DNA of 64,000 bases from Sisyra terminalis (GCA_958496175.1 OY292280.1:16616001-16680000); one strand, 5' to 3'; positions 21,590 to 33,452 are shown, counted from the stretch's first letter. Numbers and translations are program-made. The notes: a model not told the origin generated them from the sequence alone.

Positions 21590-21917
21590 AAACTCAACAC
21601 CTCTTCCGGCATAAATCTAACGTACCCTCAAAAGTTAAAAGTTTTAAGCCCCTCAAAAAAAAAACTATCCTCATTTCACCATAGAGCATCTACCCGTAAA
21701 TTTTGAAGATAATTTTCTTTTAAATCTTTCTACTTACCAAAATAATACAATATACAGAAGCCAGAAGCAAATGCGGGTATAAAGGTTTAAAAATTTGAAT
21801 TTAATGAGTATTAAATTTACCATAATAAAGCCTACCCTCATCGGAGCTTTATTCTTTCATACTAAAATCCTGAATCCGCTTCTATTAGTAACGCCACTTA
21901 TAGAAGTGGTAATAGTA
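21590..21917. other. AT-rich noncoding DNA
   Basis: Nothing supportable. Confidence 0.45.
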
Positions 21918-22430
21918 GGGGTACCGGAAAGTATTGTCATTTTTTCAATATACAATTAAAACACAAAATTTTGTTACTATTGATTTTAATTCAATGGTAT
22001 AACCAGCCTCGATAGTATCAACGTTTTGACACCTAGTGTGTAAATTTTTAATAACATATTAGTAAAAATCAATTGATTACTAAGGAAAATATCAAAAAAT
22101 TACATTTTTAATATCTAGATTGAAATAACTAGAAATCCAATGATTTAACTTTGGACCATTATGGTGGATACAGCAATATCACCTCCCCCTTAATTTATTA
22201 GTTTTTCCCAGGGCTTTTTTTCAGCACAGAAGTCTTCCATTTCCCAGTTGCAGCATAGAATTATATCTGTTAACAGTTTGTAGACACTTTCAGTTCTTTG
22301 GCCGATCGATTAAGATTGATACGAATTATTTGATAGTTTTTCGGCATTTTGGCGTACATTTGGTATCATTTTTCCCTTAACATTTAATTAGTTAAATTTT
22401 TTGTCATATTGCGTTGGCACCAGTTGACCA
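21918..22430 (+). mobile_element. Truncated mariner-type element, left half only
   Basis: Following TA, the left terminus GGGGTACCGGAAAGTATTGT and about 510 bp match 34316-34835. Landmarks are TTTTTTCAATATACAATTAA, CCTCGATAGTATCAACGTTT, TTTTTCCCAGGGCTTTT and GGCCGATCGATTAAGATTGA. It ends near GCACCAGTTG; the right half is absent. Confidence 0.8.
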
Positions 22431-23299
22431 AAATGGGTTGTACTAAAATGAAGTGAAATATTCACCTCCCAATATTGACACAACTAACAAATGGTAAAAA
22501 TTGGCAATAGATTGAATGAAATCAAATTGACTGTTGAAACAAATGACAACAATCATTCAGTTGAAAAATGAGACAATGATTGTATTTCACTCACACGTGT
22601 GTGTTATAACTATACCAAAGAAGTAAAGCTTCTCACTTGTGTACATAACTACATACACTGTTTTTATATTTTAAATTTGTTCGAATTTGGAAGTTTGGGG
22701 TCTCAAACGGTAAATTTTTTGTTTAATTGTTTCGTGCCAACACATTGCGAAATATTCATATCTCGTTTGATTTTATCGCAAATATTTACGGTAAACATTT
22801 TCCGTGAGTGACTTGTGTAGAAAGCGCAATATTGACTTTCCACTTGATAGAATCCATTCGTCTTTGATATGGCTTTTTTCACGAAAGAAATTGGCCCCAA
22901 TTAAAATCATACCTCATTATATATAACTAGCATATTTCGGATATTTCATAGGCGTGACATAGAAATATGTTTAGTAGAGCGTCTCTTATTAAGGACAATT
23001 TTCGCAATTTTTCGATCACATCTCAAAAATTTGTTCACTCTTCTGTATAATTAGGTGTGTGCTATATTTAGTAGTTATTTTGGTATGAACACGGAAAAAA
23101 GACGTAGTTGTATACAACGACCATTCAAATCTATTGGTGTTACTACGTTCTATCAGTACTGAAGAGACATAAAAAATAGATTAAAAGAAAGAAAATACAA
23201 TTACAAATGATTTTCAACCCTAGTTCCAAAAAAATTCACCACATTGGCGCTGAAACACGATCACACACATTTGCACAACATAGGCATGTTGAAAAAGTA
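22431..23299. other. No gene recognised
   Basis: A GTTGTATACAAC palindrome lies at about 23108. A donor-like TTTTCC|GTGAGTGAC at about 22802 follows a 70-codon open frame with no recognisable motif, which I do not consider sufficient for a gene. Confidence 0.4.
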
Positions 23300-23390
23300 T
23301 CGATATAATGTTATTTTACATCGATATTTTTAGTCGATACATTTTGTTCTGATATATCGATATAAAATCGATATCCTATATCAAAAATTG
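23300..23390. repeat. Cluster of ATCGAT palindromes
   Basis: GTATCGATATAATG, ACATCGATATTTT, AGTCGATAC, ATATCGATATAAAATCGATA and related words occur within 90 bp. The sequence is largely self-complementary and could be the core of a small inverted-repeat element. Confidence 0.5.
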
Positions 23391-24458
23391 TATCAAAAAC
23401 AATATATATTTTTTATTTTGGTAAATAGTTACTAGAGTCCAGTGTCCGATCTATAATACCAATAATTGAAAAAGTATTCGACAATTAATTTCATCAGTAG
23501 CTATTTTGAAGTTTGACGTAATTTATGGATGTCTTCCTTATCAACTATCCTTTTGCGAGTAATTTTTGTTTTGCCATTTTTTAGATGAGACCATTGAAAC
23601 AAAGATCAAATAAATTATTTGAAAACGGTTTTCGTGAATAATTTCCAAACATTCGACTTGGATAATTCAAAAAGGCAAATGAGCCTTGCAAAAGACCAAC
23701 TGGCCAGCTCTTTGAGTTGACTCAGGGGTTGAAAAAAGGGTTGGGAATAATTAATTTCACTGAATTCGAAATATTGAAGGTTTTAAAGCACAACAAATAA
23801 ATAATTGATGCGACAAAGTGTTCAAAAATGATCGAATTATCAAAAACGATATTCATGGGGATGAAAGAGTCATATCAAGTAAGTCATTAATTTTATTGAA
23901 TATTAATCGGAATGTATGAATGGAAAGTATTGGAATGACGTTGAGGGGTGGTTTTATGTGGTGGTCAAACTATAATACTAAACAGGTCACTCTGGTCCAT
24001 TTGACAAGGGATGTGACCACATTACAGTTCGTCTTCACGTCAACCCTCGACGGGCCGACCGATGTGCCTTTCTCCCTCATTACATTTGGTAAAATATTAA
24101 TGTTGCTTGGCCACGCTTGTAAATTATTTCAAAAGCACGCACATGAACATGAACCCTTAATCGCATTTAAATTGGCCGTAATATTTGTGTTGCAATTTTT
24201 TCTAATTAGCTACATCTACGTAAGGGTTGGTTTCTTTCCGTAAATCTTCCGTGCATGCCGACTAAATGTTCCCGCTTCTTATAAATATACTCTATACCAA
24301 GTATATAAGATCAGATTATAATTTGCTAATATTTATAATATGTAGGAGGAAAAGTTTGACTTGAAGGATTTTTTTTTAAAAAAACCTTGCTTCAATTAAT
24401 AAAATGCACTAAAATGGTAAAAAATAAATTTATGAACTAAATCTAAGTACCAATTTCA
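23391..24458. other. No gene recognised
   Basis: A 16-codon ATG frame ending at CAA|GTAAGTCA (23881) and a 107-codon open frame at 23920-24243 are present, but neither has a recognisable domain or paired splice sites. Confidence 0.4.
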
Positions 24459-24616
24459 CCATCGATATTAGCCAATCAATCAAAATCGTTAACTATCTAG
24501 TTATGCATCAAACCAAGAGGTGCAATTTTGTTTATAGTTTGGCAATATGGAATATCCCTCGCTATTATGAACAACTAGATAGCTTACGATTCTCATTAAT
24601 TGGCTAATATCGATGG
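24459..24616. mobile_element. Small inverted-repeat element, 158 bp
   Basis: The ends are about 50-bp inverted repeats: CCATCGATATTAGCCAATCA at the left, and the complement of CCATCGATATTAGCCAATTA at the right. The match extends through AACTATCTAGTT. It is non-coding. Confidence 0.7.
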
Positions 24617-24696
24617 CTCCCGATCAAACTATAAGATTTGAAATTTAGAAAGGATTTTGTTGACAAAATTTATAGTAGGGATTTAGGTTTTTATTG

Positions 24697-25050
24697 TGGT
24701 TTTAACAGGTTTGTTAAAGCCTGGATTCCAGATTCCTGGAAATCCAAAGGTTCTGGATAGTTCCAGATCGAACCAAAGAATCGAAAGAAACGATTGGCAG
24801 GAGGAAAGTAAAATAAATTCGAGTGACATAGTATGGTTCACTGACAAATCAAAGACAAACGACGGTATGGACGCGGGAATATGGGGAATAAATCCTAGAA
24901 AATGAAGAGTCGTAGATTTGAGGAAAATGCCGAAAGAGTTCTACACCATAATCAATTTACAAGTCTACAAGAAAATATCACAAAAAAGCGATAAGAATTT
25001 TCTCAGAAAGCCATGCTGCTATTAAAGCGACCTGGAACCTAATTGATTAA
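24697..25050 (+). pseudogene. Dead LINE fragment: RNase H domain
   Basis: The plus-strand frame gives DWQEESKI, IVWFTDKSKTNDGMDAGIWG, then, after a stop and frame changes, EFYTIINLQ and IRIFSESHAAIKATWN. This is the order of the non-LTR retrotransposon RNase H domain: TDGSK..DG.GAG, a glutamate-bearing helix, then SDSQAAIKA. The first aspartate is kept, but G is replaced by K in TDGSK and the second acidic site is E instead of D. It belongs to a LINE clade with RNase H (I/R1/LOA-like), different from the jockey fragments at 15.3 and 48.4 kb. Confidence 0.75.
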
Positions 25051-25089
25051 TGATCATTTCTAATATCCAATTTTTGGTTCATCTCTTAA

Positions 25090-25310
25090 GCAAATATCGC
25101 ACCCGTCGTAGAATAAAGGTACACCTTAAAAATTGAACTTGTCGAAAAATCGTTAATAGAGCTTTTGTTATTTATAGAGTTCTCTAAAACAGACCAAAGG
25201 TTAGTAATATCTTACGTGATGGGGGAATAAATTAGAATTACCCTTCTATTCTACGTACAAAATAGACCTGGTATGTCTATTCTACGACAGGTGCAATATG
25301 ATCAATTGGA
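25090..25310. repeat. Small inverted-repeat element, possible
   Basis: GCACCCGTCGTAGAATAAAG near 25098 is matched in inverted orientation by TCTATTCTACGACAGGTGC near 25276-25294. The arms are about 30 bp and inner copies of TCTATTCTACG are present. Confidence 0.5.
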
Positions 25311-26143
25311 ACTATTTATATGACTGGAATCTTCCTGTTCTTAAATGATGGCGAGTAGATGAAATAGATTTCGAGAAATATGAATAAAATTGGTTCTTTT
25401 GAAGGTTGTTTGTTTAATTTCAAATTGATTAATTGAAGGAAAAGCAATCACTTTTCTAAATTTCCTTTGAAAAGTAACTAAATCGAACAAATGTCAACAG
25501 ACAATTGTTTAATTGTTAATATAAAATGAATAAAGTTTAATTAAAATAGGGAAGAGAGTTAAGGGAACTAGGTCACCCTGTGACCATTTCAACGCATTGT
25601 CATTAGTTCTCATTGTTGATTAATTAGCTTTTGACTAATTAGTCCCTTCAATATTACATTGGATGGAATATATGCGATATCTTTGTTATATTGTTGACCA
25701 GTGGTTCTACATATGTTTGCTGGCAAGGACTGAAGGAGTGTACGAAGACAAATGAAGACAGCCGACTGTTTTATGTGCAATTTTATAACTCCATTTTCGC
25801 AGATAACATTTTAAATATTATTACACATTATGGCACACATACGATTTATCAAAACGAGCGACGAAAATGTCGTCTAACGAAATCTTTTGCGCCACAATTA
25901 TTTTATTTACATGTCATGCATGAGCATTATTCCCGTTGTTGGTGAAATTAAAATAAACAAGACAAATATTTAAACTTGTGTTGACGAGCGAAAGCGAATA
26001 CCTTACTAGTAAACGCGAGTATGTTACTAGGGGTGGTAAATGGGGTAAGCTGGGGTAAACTGGGTAAACGGAACACACGAAGTAAGCTGGCTTAGTCGAG
26101 GGAAAGTGGTCAACGGTGGGTGTCAATGGTGGTTGTATTGTTT

Positions 26144-26146
<3 letters not shown>
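25311..26146. other. No gene recognised
   Basis: A short irregular GGGGTAA-type repeat lies at 26030-26080 (AAATGGGGTAAGCTGGGGTA). Otherwise the DNA is unremarkable. Confidence 0.45.

Positions 26147-26194
<48 letters not shown>
26147..26194. repeat. (TA)24 microsatellite
   Basis: 48 uninterrupted bases of alternating T and A. Confidence 0.95.
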
Positions 26195-26197
<3 letters not shown>

Positions 26198-26633
26198 GTG
26201 CGAAAACTCGCAAACTGGCAATGTGTAATCAGAGCTGGGGCTGAATTGATTTCGAACCCGTCTTTTATACTATATTTCATTACATTTTTTTTTCGCAAGC
26301 ATCGAAATGTTTTACATTATATCAACATCGATATAATAAAAACCATAAAACCACATCATCAACAATGCTATTCACATAAAAACACTTACAGACATTTTCA
26401 CGGAGCTTTCATTACAAGCGAACTTTGAACGGGGAGCTTTTCAACTTTATACCATACACTAAACTTAGACAAACTAGAATCAATAATTAATATGTACATC
26501 CAGTTTCGGGTTCCTCTCAAGAACATAACTAAATCAAACATGAGAAGTCCACATTAAGATTTAATAGAAATATATTTTGCTCTTTATATTTATAAAATAA
26601 AGCTTTCTATTCAATAAAAATCAACGGTGTGTA
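26195..26633. other. AT-rich noncoding DNA
   Basis: Nothing supportable. Confidence 0.5.
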
Positions 26634-27873
26634 CTAGGGTGAGTCAAAAAAATCGATTTTTTTTTTACAAGTGACGCGAAAAAATGGGTTACTAGACACC
26701 TTAAAAAAATTCTCACCAAGTATTAGCTCTTAATTTTAATAGGAAGATTTACCGCATCGCAGTTTTGTATTTTTTTCTCAGTCCAATAGAAAAAAATTCA
26801 TACCTCATCATTTATCGATTGTACAGAAAAATGTTTTGAAAGATTTTTTTAGGAAATGTAATGCTCTACAAAAAAGGTATTCTATATTTTTTCCGTAAGC
26901 TTCACCATTTGAAAGATATTAAGGATTTAATTTTGATTATTTTAAGACAAATTTCATTGTTGTTTATAACTCGACAATAAATGACTCTTATACAATTCGC
27001 AATACAAATTTTTGTTGGAAATTAACTGTTCTATAAAAATGGTTTCTTATGTTTTGGCGATTAAATTAACCCTTCAAAAGATATTCATCATTAAAATTTT
27101 TGGTGGCGCTAGTTCACAATTCAAACGGAAATACAAAACAAAAATTCTCTAGAGGAGAAATTTTCCCTAGGATTGTGATTTCTAATGATTAAAAATGAAA
27201 TGTTTAGAATAATATTCTATAATTTCTTTCTTAAATTTCTTCAATTTAGAATTGAAGGAAAATTTTGAAAATTTTTCCTCAAATAAACCTCAAATAATAC
27301 TTATATTAATAACAAAAAATGATATTTATATGAAAATTATAAATTAAATTGAAATTATTCGAATATTTCATCAAAAACTTTTAAAATCCTTACAAATGAA
27401 AGTTTGATGTTGAATATCTTTTGAAGGCTTAATTTAATCGCCAAAACATAAGAAACCATTTTTATAGAGCAGTTAATTTCCAACAAAAATTTGTATTGCG
27501 CATTGTATAAGAGTCATTTATTGTCGAGTTATAAAATTCATAAACAACAATGAAATTTGTCTTAAAATAATCAAAATTAAATTCTAAATATCTTTCAAAT
27601 GGTGAGGCTTACGGAAAAAATATAGAATACCTTTTTTGTAGAGCATTACATTTCCTAAAAAAATCTATCAAAACATTTTTCTGTACAATCGATAAATGAT
27701 GAGGTATGAATTTTTTTCTATTGGACTGAGAAAAAAATACAAAACTGCGATGCGGAGAATCTTCCTAAAATTAAGAGCTAATACTTGGTGAGAATTTTTT
27801 TAAGGTGTCTAGCAACCCATTTTTTCGTGTCACTTGTAAAAAAAAATAATCTGTTTTTTTTGACCCGCCCTAG
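26634..27873. mobile_element. Foldback element 2, arms about 460-470 bp
   Basis: The tips are CTAGGGTGAGTCAAAAAAAT and the complement of CTAGGGCGGGTCAAAAAAAA. The left arm (26634 to about 27092) and right arm (about 27403-27873) are near-identical inverted copies around a 310-bp loop. TGTGTA precedes and TGTGTT follows, a possible 6-bp target duplication. Arm landmarks are TATTAGCTCTTAATTTTAAT, ACCGCATCGCAGTTTTGTAT, TGCTCTACAAAAAAGGTATT and ATTAACTGTTCTATAAAAAT. The TTAGCTCTTAAT and CCGCATCGCA words place it in the same family as the element at 6.7 kb. Confidence 0.88.
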
Positions 27874-27884
27874 TGTGTTTACTT

Positions 27885-28150
27885 AAGTACGCGTGTAAGA
27901 AGTTATACTTCTTTGATTTAATTAAAAAGGTGTTTTCAATCCACTGCCATAGCCTCTTTTGATAGTGCCAGAACTGACACATCAGTTATAGGTTTGTGAT
28001 AACTAAAATATGATACAATTTCAAACCAAAATTACTTCTAATATCAAAATACAAAATAAGAAAACGTATTTGTCGCGGCAAAGACAAGGACAAAGACTAT
28101 AAAGTTTTAAATACATCCATGTTAGTGGAATACTTATATAATAATTAGTT
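27885..28150 (+). repeat. Dispersed repeat shared with 4.9-5.2 kb
   Basis: It begins within a few bases of the foldback's right tip and matches the 4.9-kb copy in direct orientation. Landmarks are GAAGTTATACTTCTT, CCACTGCCATAGCCTCTTTT, ACTAAAATATGATACAATTT, AAGACAAGGACAAAGACTAT and TAAATACATCCATGTTAGTG. Confidence 0.75.
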
Positions 28151-29550
28151 GAAATAAATAAATAAAAGTGTAATAACAAACGTGTGTGTATTAAAATAAA
28201 TAGTGTTATTGCTTTATGTTCGAATACAAGTTCAAACGAATCCTTAAAAATAATTCACCGAAAAAGCGTAACAATATTTTAACAAATTTTTAGTACCATC
28301 TACCTCTTGGCAATAATTGCTATGTATTATACGGTCAACACTCATAGGCTAGTTGTGTCCAATGTAAAAGAAAATGTCAATCAAAAATGGTTATCTAAGA
28401 AGAAAATATAACAAAAACCTACGTTACACAGAAGAAGTCTAGCATCAGCTAGTAGTTTATAAAGCACTGAAAATATTTTAGTTTGTCTAAAATTAAGAAA
28501 GATGACTCTCATTTGTAGGTACTATTGCAATTACAGTACCTATGCATTTTTTTGTTTTGAGTAAATATACAAACAAAATCTGTATTTGACACAATGATTA
28601 TGAAATATAACTAAAACATGTGAGTTAACATTAGAAAATCATTGTTGAACCCAAGAGACGTAAGAACTGTAGAAACGATGACAGTTTTCTAGGATTCAAT
28701 TAAGACAAAAGCAAAATACAAGCGTCGAGAAATTTTCATTTGAAAAATGAAACTATAAATTTGTTATAATCTCAGGGAACATTGAAGTGTTTTAGCAAAT
28801 AAAAATACAAACAATCAAATCGGACATTGTGGAATAATCAGTAATTGAAACGAAGGAAAAAGAACTTTAAAAAAATCGATATTTCCGTGATGCTTATCGG
28901 TAAAAAGAGCACGATGGCAAAGTTCAAAGAAAATCCGACCTTAAAAAACAAACATCAGTCCCTACAAATCATAAATAAAATATATTTTCGAAAAAAAGTA
29001 AAGAGAAAAAGTAAAGAAAGGTTTTGGAATGGTCGTGGTTATGATGACACTGCATCCTCTGGGAAATTTTCTTCCCCCATTCGAGGGTTAGTCCTATTTC
29101 TGAACACACAAAAACGTTAAATTTACGAATTGAACATTTGATTTTGCCATCCCAAAAGGAAAAAAAAACCAGGGTTAAATTATATTCTTTTACAGTGTGG
29201 GAATAGCAAAAAAGCGACTAGTATTATTTCACATTTTACCGGACAGTCAATGTATAGATTATCAATAACTTATGATGTATTTAACTATAGAACTTAAATT
29301 TTCTCAAAAATGTAACATTTCTATAAACGAATAGTAGCTTTCTATTAGTAAATAGGTGACACCTTCGTCTTCGTCAATATGTTATATTTGACCCAAAAGA
29401 ATAAGAGCTGTGCAAAAAATTATATTTTAATCTTGAAATCATAATGAAGATAGTGGCGCCACCACAAGTGTGTCTAGATAACTATCCTAAATTACCTAAG
29501 ATACCATTGGTTACCATATACCATATAAAAAAGTACATAGCTTCGGTCGT
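28151..29550. other. No gene recognised
   Basis: A lysine-rich open frame at 28845-29120 reflects A-rich composition and lacks an ATG. Nothing else is supportable. Confidence 0.45.
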
Positions 29551-29577
29551 AGTTTCGGCTTGACGATAGCCGAAACT
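29551..29577. other. Perfect 10-bp stem hairpin with CCGAAAC repeats
   Basis: AGTTTCGGCT (29551-29560) pairs with AGCCGAAACT (29568-29577) over a 7-nt loop. AAGCCGAAACCGAAAG follows at once. This is probably the remnant of a small inverted-repeat transposon. Confidence 0.6.
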
Positions 29578-29839
29578 GAAACTAAGCCGAAACCGAAAGT
29601 TCATTCGGACACTAGTAATTAATAAATAGTTGATGATTGTACATTACAAACATTACACTCTTTGACACTTCAATTTATTTATACGTATGTTTGTATACAT
29701 GTATTTTATAGATTAGAAGTTATAATGCTTCGTTTAACAGTCTTTTGATTTTTAAATTAAAAATTTTCATAGTTTATCTTTTAATCAAAGTTTATCTTTT
29801 CGTTTTATTCTTTCCACCAATATGCTCCATTTGTGAATC

Positions 29840-30060
29840 TAAACCAATCAGGATTCCTCTCAAATATGCACCGAAAATTTCAGCAAAATTGGTTCAGTAG
29901 TCCAAGAGGAGTTCAGTGACTAGGTAATGAGTGGAAAATTGTTCTGAATTTTAATGTTTATTTTCATTAAAATCGGTTGTTTCGTTCTTTTGTTGTAACA
30001 AGACATACAGACAGACAGACAGATGAACTATTTAATACATAGAAAGATTAAACGAATCTT
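29840..30060 (+). repeat. Transposon remnant with (ACAG)4
   Basis: TTTCAGCAAAATTGGTTCAG followed by TAGTCCAAGAGGAGTTCAGT and ending in (ACAG)4 at 30007-30022 is the kind of 3' or 5' tail seen on arthropod RTE LINEs and Helitron-type elements. Class cannot be decided. Confidence 0.45.
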
Positions 30061-30927
30061 TTGTTGTTTACTTTTACTTATTTTGATTAAATCTAACATC
30101 AAATGTTAAAAAATCAGACCAAGTACGTTTCGACTGTGAGTCATTGACAATTAAATACATTAACGAATTTAAGGCGTTAAACTATACACATTTTGGAGGA
30201 ATTCATGCTTAAACGAAAATCATACGTTTGTTAAGTGTGTGTGAGTTTTAAGGTAAATAAACAAGAAACAAAAAAATACTACGCACTAGGAAAAGAATAT
30301 AAACTTCGCATTTATAAAAAAAAGAAGTATTTTCTTGTTTTCATTTTAACGAGCAGTTTCATTTTTAATTTCAATCAATACTCGAAAGCTTTTAAAGTTT
30401 CAATGTCTTTGAAACTGAGACAATTTGTTTAGTTGAAAGGAAAACAAGAAATTCATTTCATTTTCGGGGATTAATTTTTGAAAAGTTTCATAAAAGGTAA
30501 GGGATTTTAAAAATGTAGCAATGGAAGAAAAAAAAAACGTGGAAAAGTTGAAAACTTTTCCTGCAAGTGGGACGCACAATCGTTTTCAGTGGGGGAAAAT
30601 AAAAAGAATTTTTTAATTAATAGGAAGAAAAGCGAAGATAAAACGTATTGATTAAGATACGTAGAGATTTCACGCGCAGATTTTCATATATAATCGTATT
30701 GTGCTAAAAAAAAAATCAGCAAAGAAATCCTCTTTGAGAATGTTATCATTAATTTGAGCAGGACAATTCAAATAATCATTTGACTTTATAGTTTTTCATA
30801 ATTAAAAACCGGTTAGATCCATTATTTATTTATCACAATATTTTATTTCACAATTATAATACTAATTTTTTTATGCCTTTTATAATACAAACCCGGTTTT
30901 TATGCTAGATTTTTACTTATATTTGGT
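30061..30927. other. No gene recognised
   Basis: AT-rich DNA. A donor-like CATAAAAG|GTAAGGG at about 30496 has no associated open exon. Confidence 0.45.
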
Positions 30928-31074
30928 ATTTACCGTCGCTTTATGACTACTACGATTTTCAGCGATTCAAGGCTTAAAATATCCGTTATTCGATAAAATG
31001 TGAAACTTAGTTCGATGAAAGATTCAAAATCAATACCTAGTTATGGAGTAGCCACCTTGACCACTCGGTCACCC
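30928..31074 (-). repeat. tRNA-derived SINE, copy 4
   Basis: Element orientation: GGGTGACCGAGTGGTCAAGG, GTGGCTACTCCATAACTAGG, a degraded B-box (TGATTTTGAATC), and the 3' end AAAGCGACGGTAAATACC. The body has extra divergence around TCGCTGAAAATCG. Confidence 0.8.
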
Positions 31075-31829
31075 AAATGTTTGAAAGAAATTGTCAAATT
31101 AATCATAAAAATAATATTATATTGTTATATATTTACTTCTATTTCTTATATGAATTGAGTTTCCAAAATATTACCACTGTTACTTAAGAACAATTAGCAA
31201 TAATTTCTTATTGATTCAACTGGCTTCAGAACGGTTACAGAAATAGTTCAAGTACAACCTTATATATACTCAAATAAAGTCGAATGTTTGTATTCGTTGA
31301 GAAATTAGCGAGTAGGGATGGTAGAAGAAGTTCTGTCTCTTTTACTTTTATTTGTTATATATGTATATTCATTTGCATTCATAAAAGACAACAATATAGA
31401 ATCGTAATTTGTGCAATGCTACTCTTTACAAGAAACTATTGCTATAATTATAATTTTGAAAGCGTTCGTTGAGTGAAATAGTTTTCATAAAATTAAATAA
31501 GACAACAAATCTAAGATCTGACACACAGAACCTAAGTTTAATATATAATGATATCCTTGGTCTGAAATGATTATCTTTCGTATTTGTATATTTTATTTAT
31601 ATTTTTTAAATTACTATTATATTATTTATTTTGAAGTGCGTAGCTTAACAACTGTGGACTGATATTTTCAGTTGGCTGTTAGACTTGTTATAAAAACACA
31701 TACTTGAAAGCTAAAAATCGTTTTGTAGTTTTAACTTTAATTTTACAGTTTTTAATTAACGAGTGTTTAAACATTGTTGAGATCAGTTTAGTAATAATAT
31801 TGTTATAATGTTGTTAATATTGTAATACT
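31075..31829. other. AT-rich noncoding DNA
   Basis: Nothing supportable. Confidence 0.5.
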
Positions 31830-32090
31830 TTCAGAGCTTGAAAAAATCTTGATAACAAAGACGAAACGTCGCAAAATCAATGATTGTTTAAATTAATTTA
31901 ACTATATTCCAATTACCCGTGACCCTGATATTATTATTATTTACGGTATGAAAGAATTTATTGTAATAATTGTTTGTATTTTTGGTATTAATAAAAAATT
32001 GGCTATGATATTTCAGAACGCCTGAGGAAGGCTCAATAACCGGGCCGAAACGTCGCGCATGTAATAAATAGTTTTGACTGATTATTATTT
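31830..32090 (+). repeat. Two GAAACGTCGC motifs with upstream hairpins (retroelement-type termini)
   Basis: At 32022-32052 the order is CTGAGGA, A, GGCTC, loop AATAACC, GGGCC, GAAACG, followed by TCGCG: a hammerhead-like layout with G-U pairing in the stem. At about 31836-31870 a decayed version reads CTTGAAAAAATCTTG, ATAA, CAAAGAC, then GAAACGTCGC. Such CTGANGA/GAAACGTC modules are common near ends of arthropod Penelope-like and other retroelements. No reverse transcriptase is seen beside them. Confidence 0.65.
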
Positions 32091-32999
32091 GATCCTAGTC
32101 CTCTGAATATTTTTACCAATTTATTATTATTATTGTTATTTATACTGGAATTGAACCTTACATAAAATATATTATTAGTGTCGGATCAAAACTAGTTTTT
32201 TTTTTGGCTGAAACGGGAGTGTTGAGCCATCCATTTTTTTTGTGCCGAAAATGATTTGGGACCTCTCACTACGAGCGCTGGCGTCGTTTTATCTTCCGTA
32301 GGAGTAACGAACCGAGACGATGTTTATAAGTGGTAATGAAATAATAGCAATGATTGCTGTTAAGAATAACGCTATCGCTTCTTTTGTTTTGCTTAAATAA
32401 TATTCGGGAATTTTTTTTTTTTTTTTGTACAAGGAAGTCATGTGCTTTTCCCATCAGATTTTGTTTAAATTAGATGAAAAACCGATGTTAATTGCATAGT
32501 TTTTGAGGGAGAAAATTTATGGGATTGACTGATGCTGATAGACTTTTTCCATTTTTTTTTTTACGAGTAGTAAAAAGTTTTTTTTCTTGTAGGAAAAATT
32601 CATGACTCTAAAAGAGGATAAGACGGAAAATCCAGGTTCGAACAAAGGAAAATATTTTGCAGGATTTGAATCTTTTTTGCGAAGGTAGGATTTTGGAAGT
32701 TGTTTAATATTTTTCGGTGGGATGAAACGGAGAGAAAGTTTGTCGATGTTTGAAATATATGAAAGTGAAATCCTTTCGAGGCATCTCTCCGGAGGTGGAG
32801 GTGGATGAAAGTGGTAAGTTTGTGTGCAGTTGTGTCCCAAATGTTGATTTTTGATTTTTTTTCGAGAATTTCTCTAAAACGATCGGACAATATGAAATCG
32901 GAATCGTTTCCGATAAGATTTGGAGTGAAGGAATGGGGGATGTGGGTAGTTGTGTTTCAATTGTTGGATTTTATGTAGGTGCGTGTGGAAGAAGGGGAT
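32091..32999. other. No gene recognised
   Basis: Contains T-runs (32408-32427, 32551-32563) and strand-skewed composition toward 32.6-33.0 kb, with overlapping short open frames on the minus strand that lack motifs. Confidence 0.45.
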
Positions 33000-33452
33000 G
33001 ATTGGAGGGGTACATCTTGTATTAGGTTGCGCGCGTACTACAGTACGGCTTATTTTGTTGGGCAAAAGGATCATGACAGATATGGACACATGCACCGTAT
33101 GATTCAGGGAGTTGGTGTTGGCGCAGCGTCGCGACGCTCGCCTGGAAAGAGGCGTCACCGCGTCTGGAATATTATCCGGCGTACGAGCGCCCTTCTCTCA
33201 GTAATAACGCGGCCGTTCAACATTGCGAACCATTCTCGCATCCCGTTTTCCCACCGAACACTTCGTTCGTAAACCAACTCGCATCGTAGCACATTTTCCG
33301 CGCCACTTTTCAAAGCTCCATCAACGCACCGCACATTTTCCGTTCAAAAGTTTCCAAGAACTTTCAGCATGGTTTCATTGTGAAAAGCATTGTGTGAACA
33401 AATTTGCAACTTTTCGCGACAAATTCTGAAATCCTACAACAATTCCGTATGT
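33000..33452 (+). promoter_or_regulatory. CpG-rich island, possible promoter and untranslated first exon
   Basis: This is the most CpG-dense stretch in the window (GCGCAGCGTCGCGACGCTCG, GCGTACGAGCGCCC and similar), abruptly different from its surroundings. An initiator match, CTCTCAGTAATA, lies at 33196-33207. The following 240 bases have no ATG-led frame of note and end near a donor-like TTCC|GTATGTAAC at 33446/33447. TCGCGA at about 33128 is a 6-bp palindrome. The combination fits a promoter with a noncoding first exon on the plus strand, but there is no TATA box and no downstream exon. Confidence 0.35.

Noticed and set aside
23300..23390. Cluster of DREF (TATCGATA) regulatory sites
   Set aside because: The words are within a self-complementary AT-rich block more likely to be a transposon core; no gene start is nearby.
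26120..26428. Open frames across the (TA)24 tract
   Set aside because: Alternating Tyr/Ile from a dinucleotide repeat.
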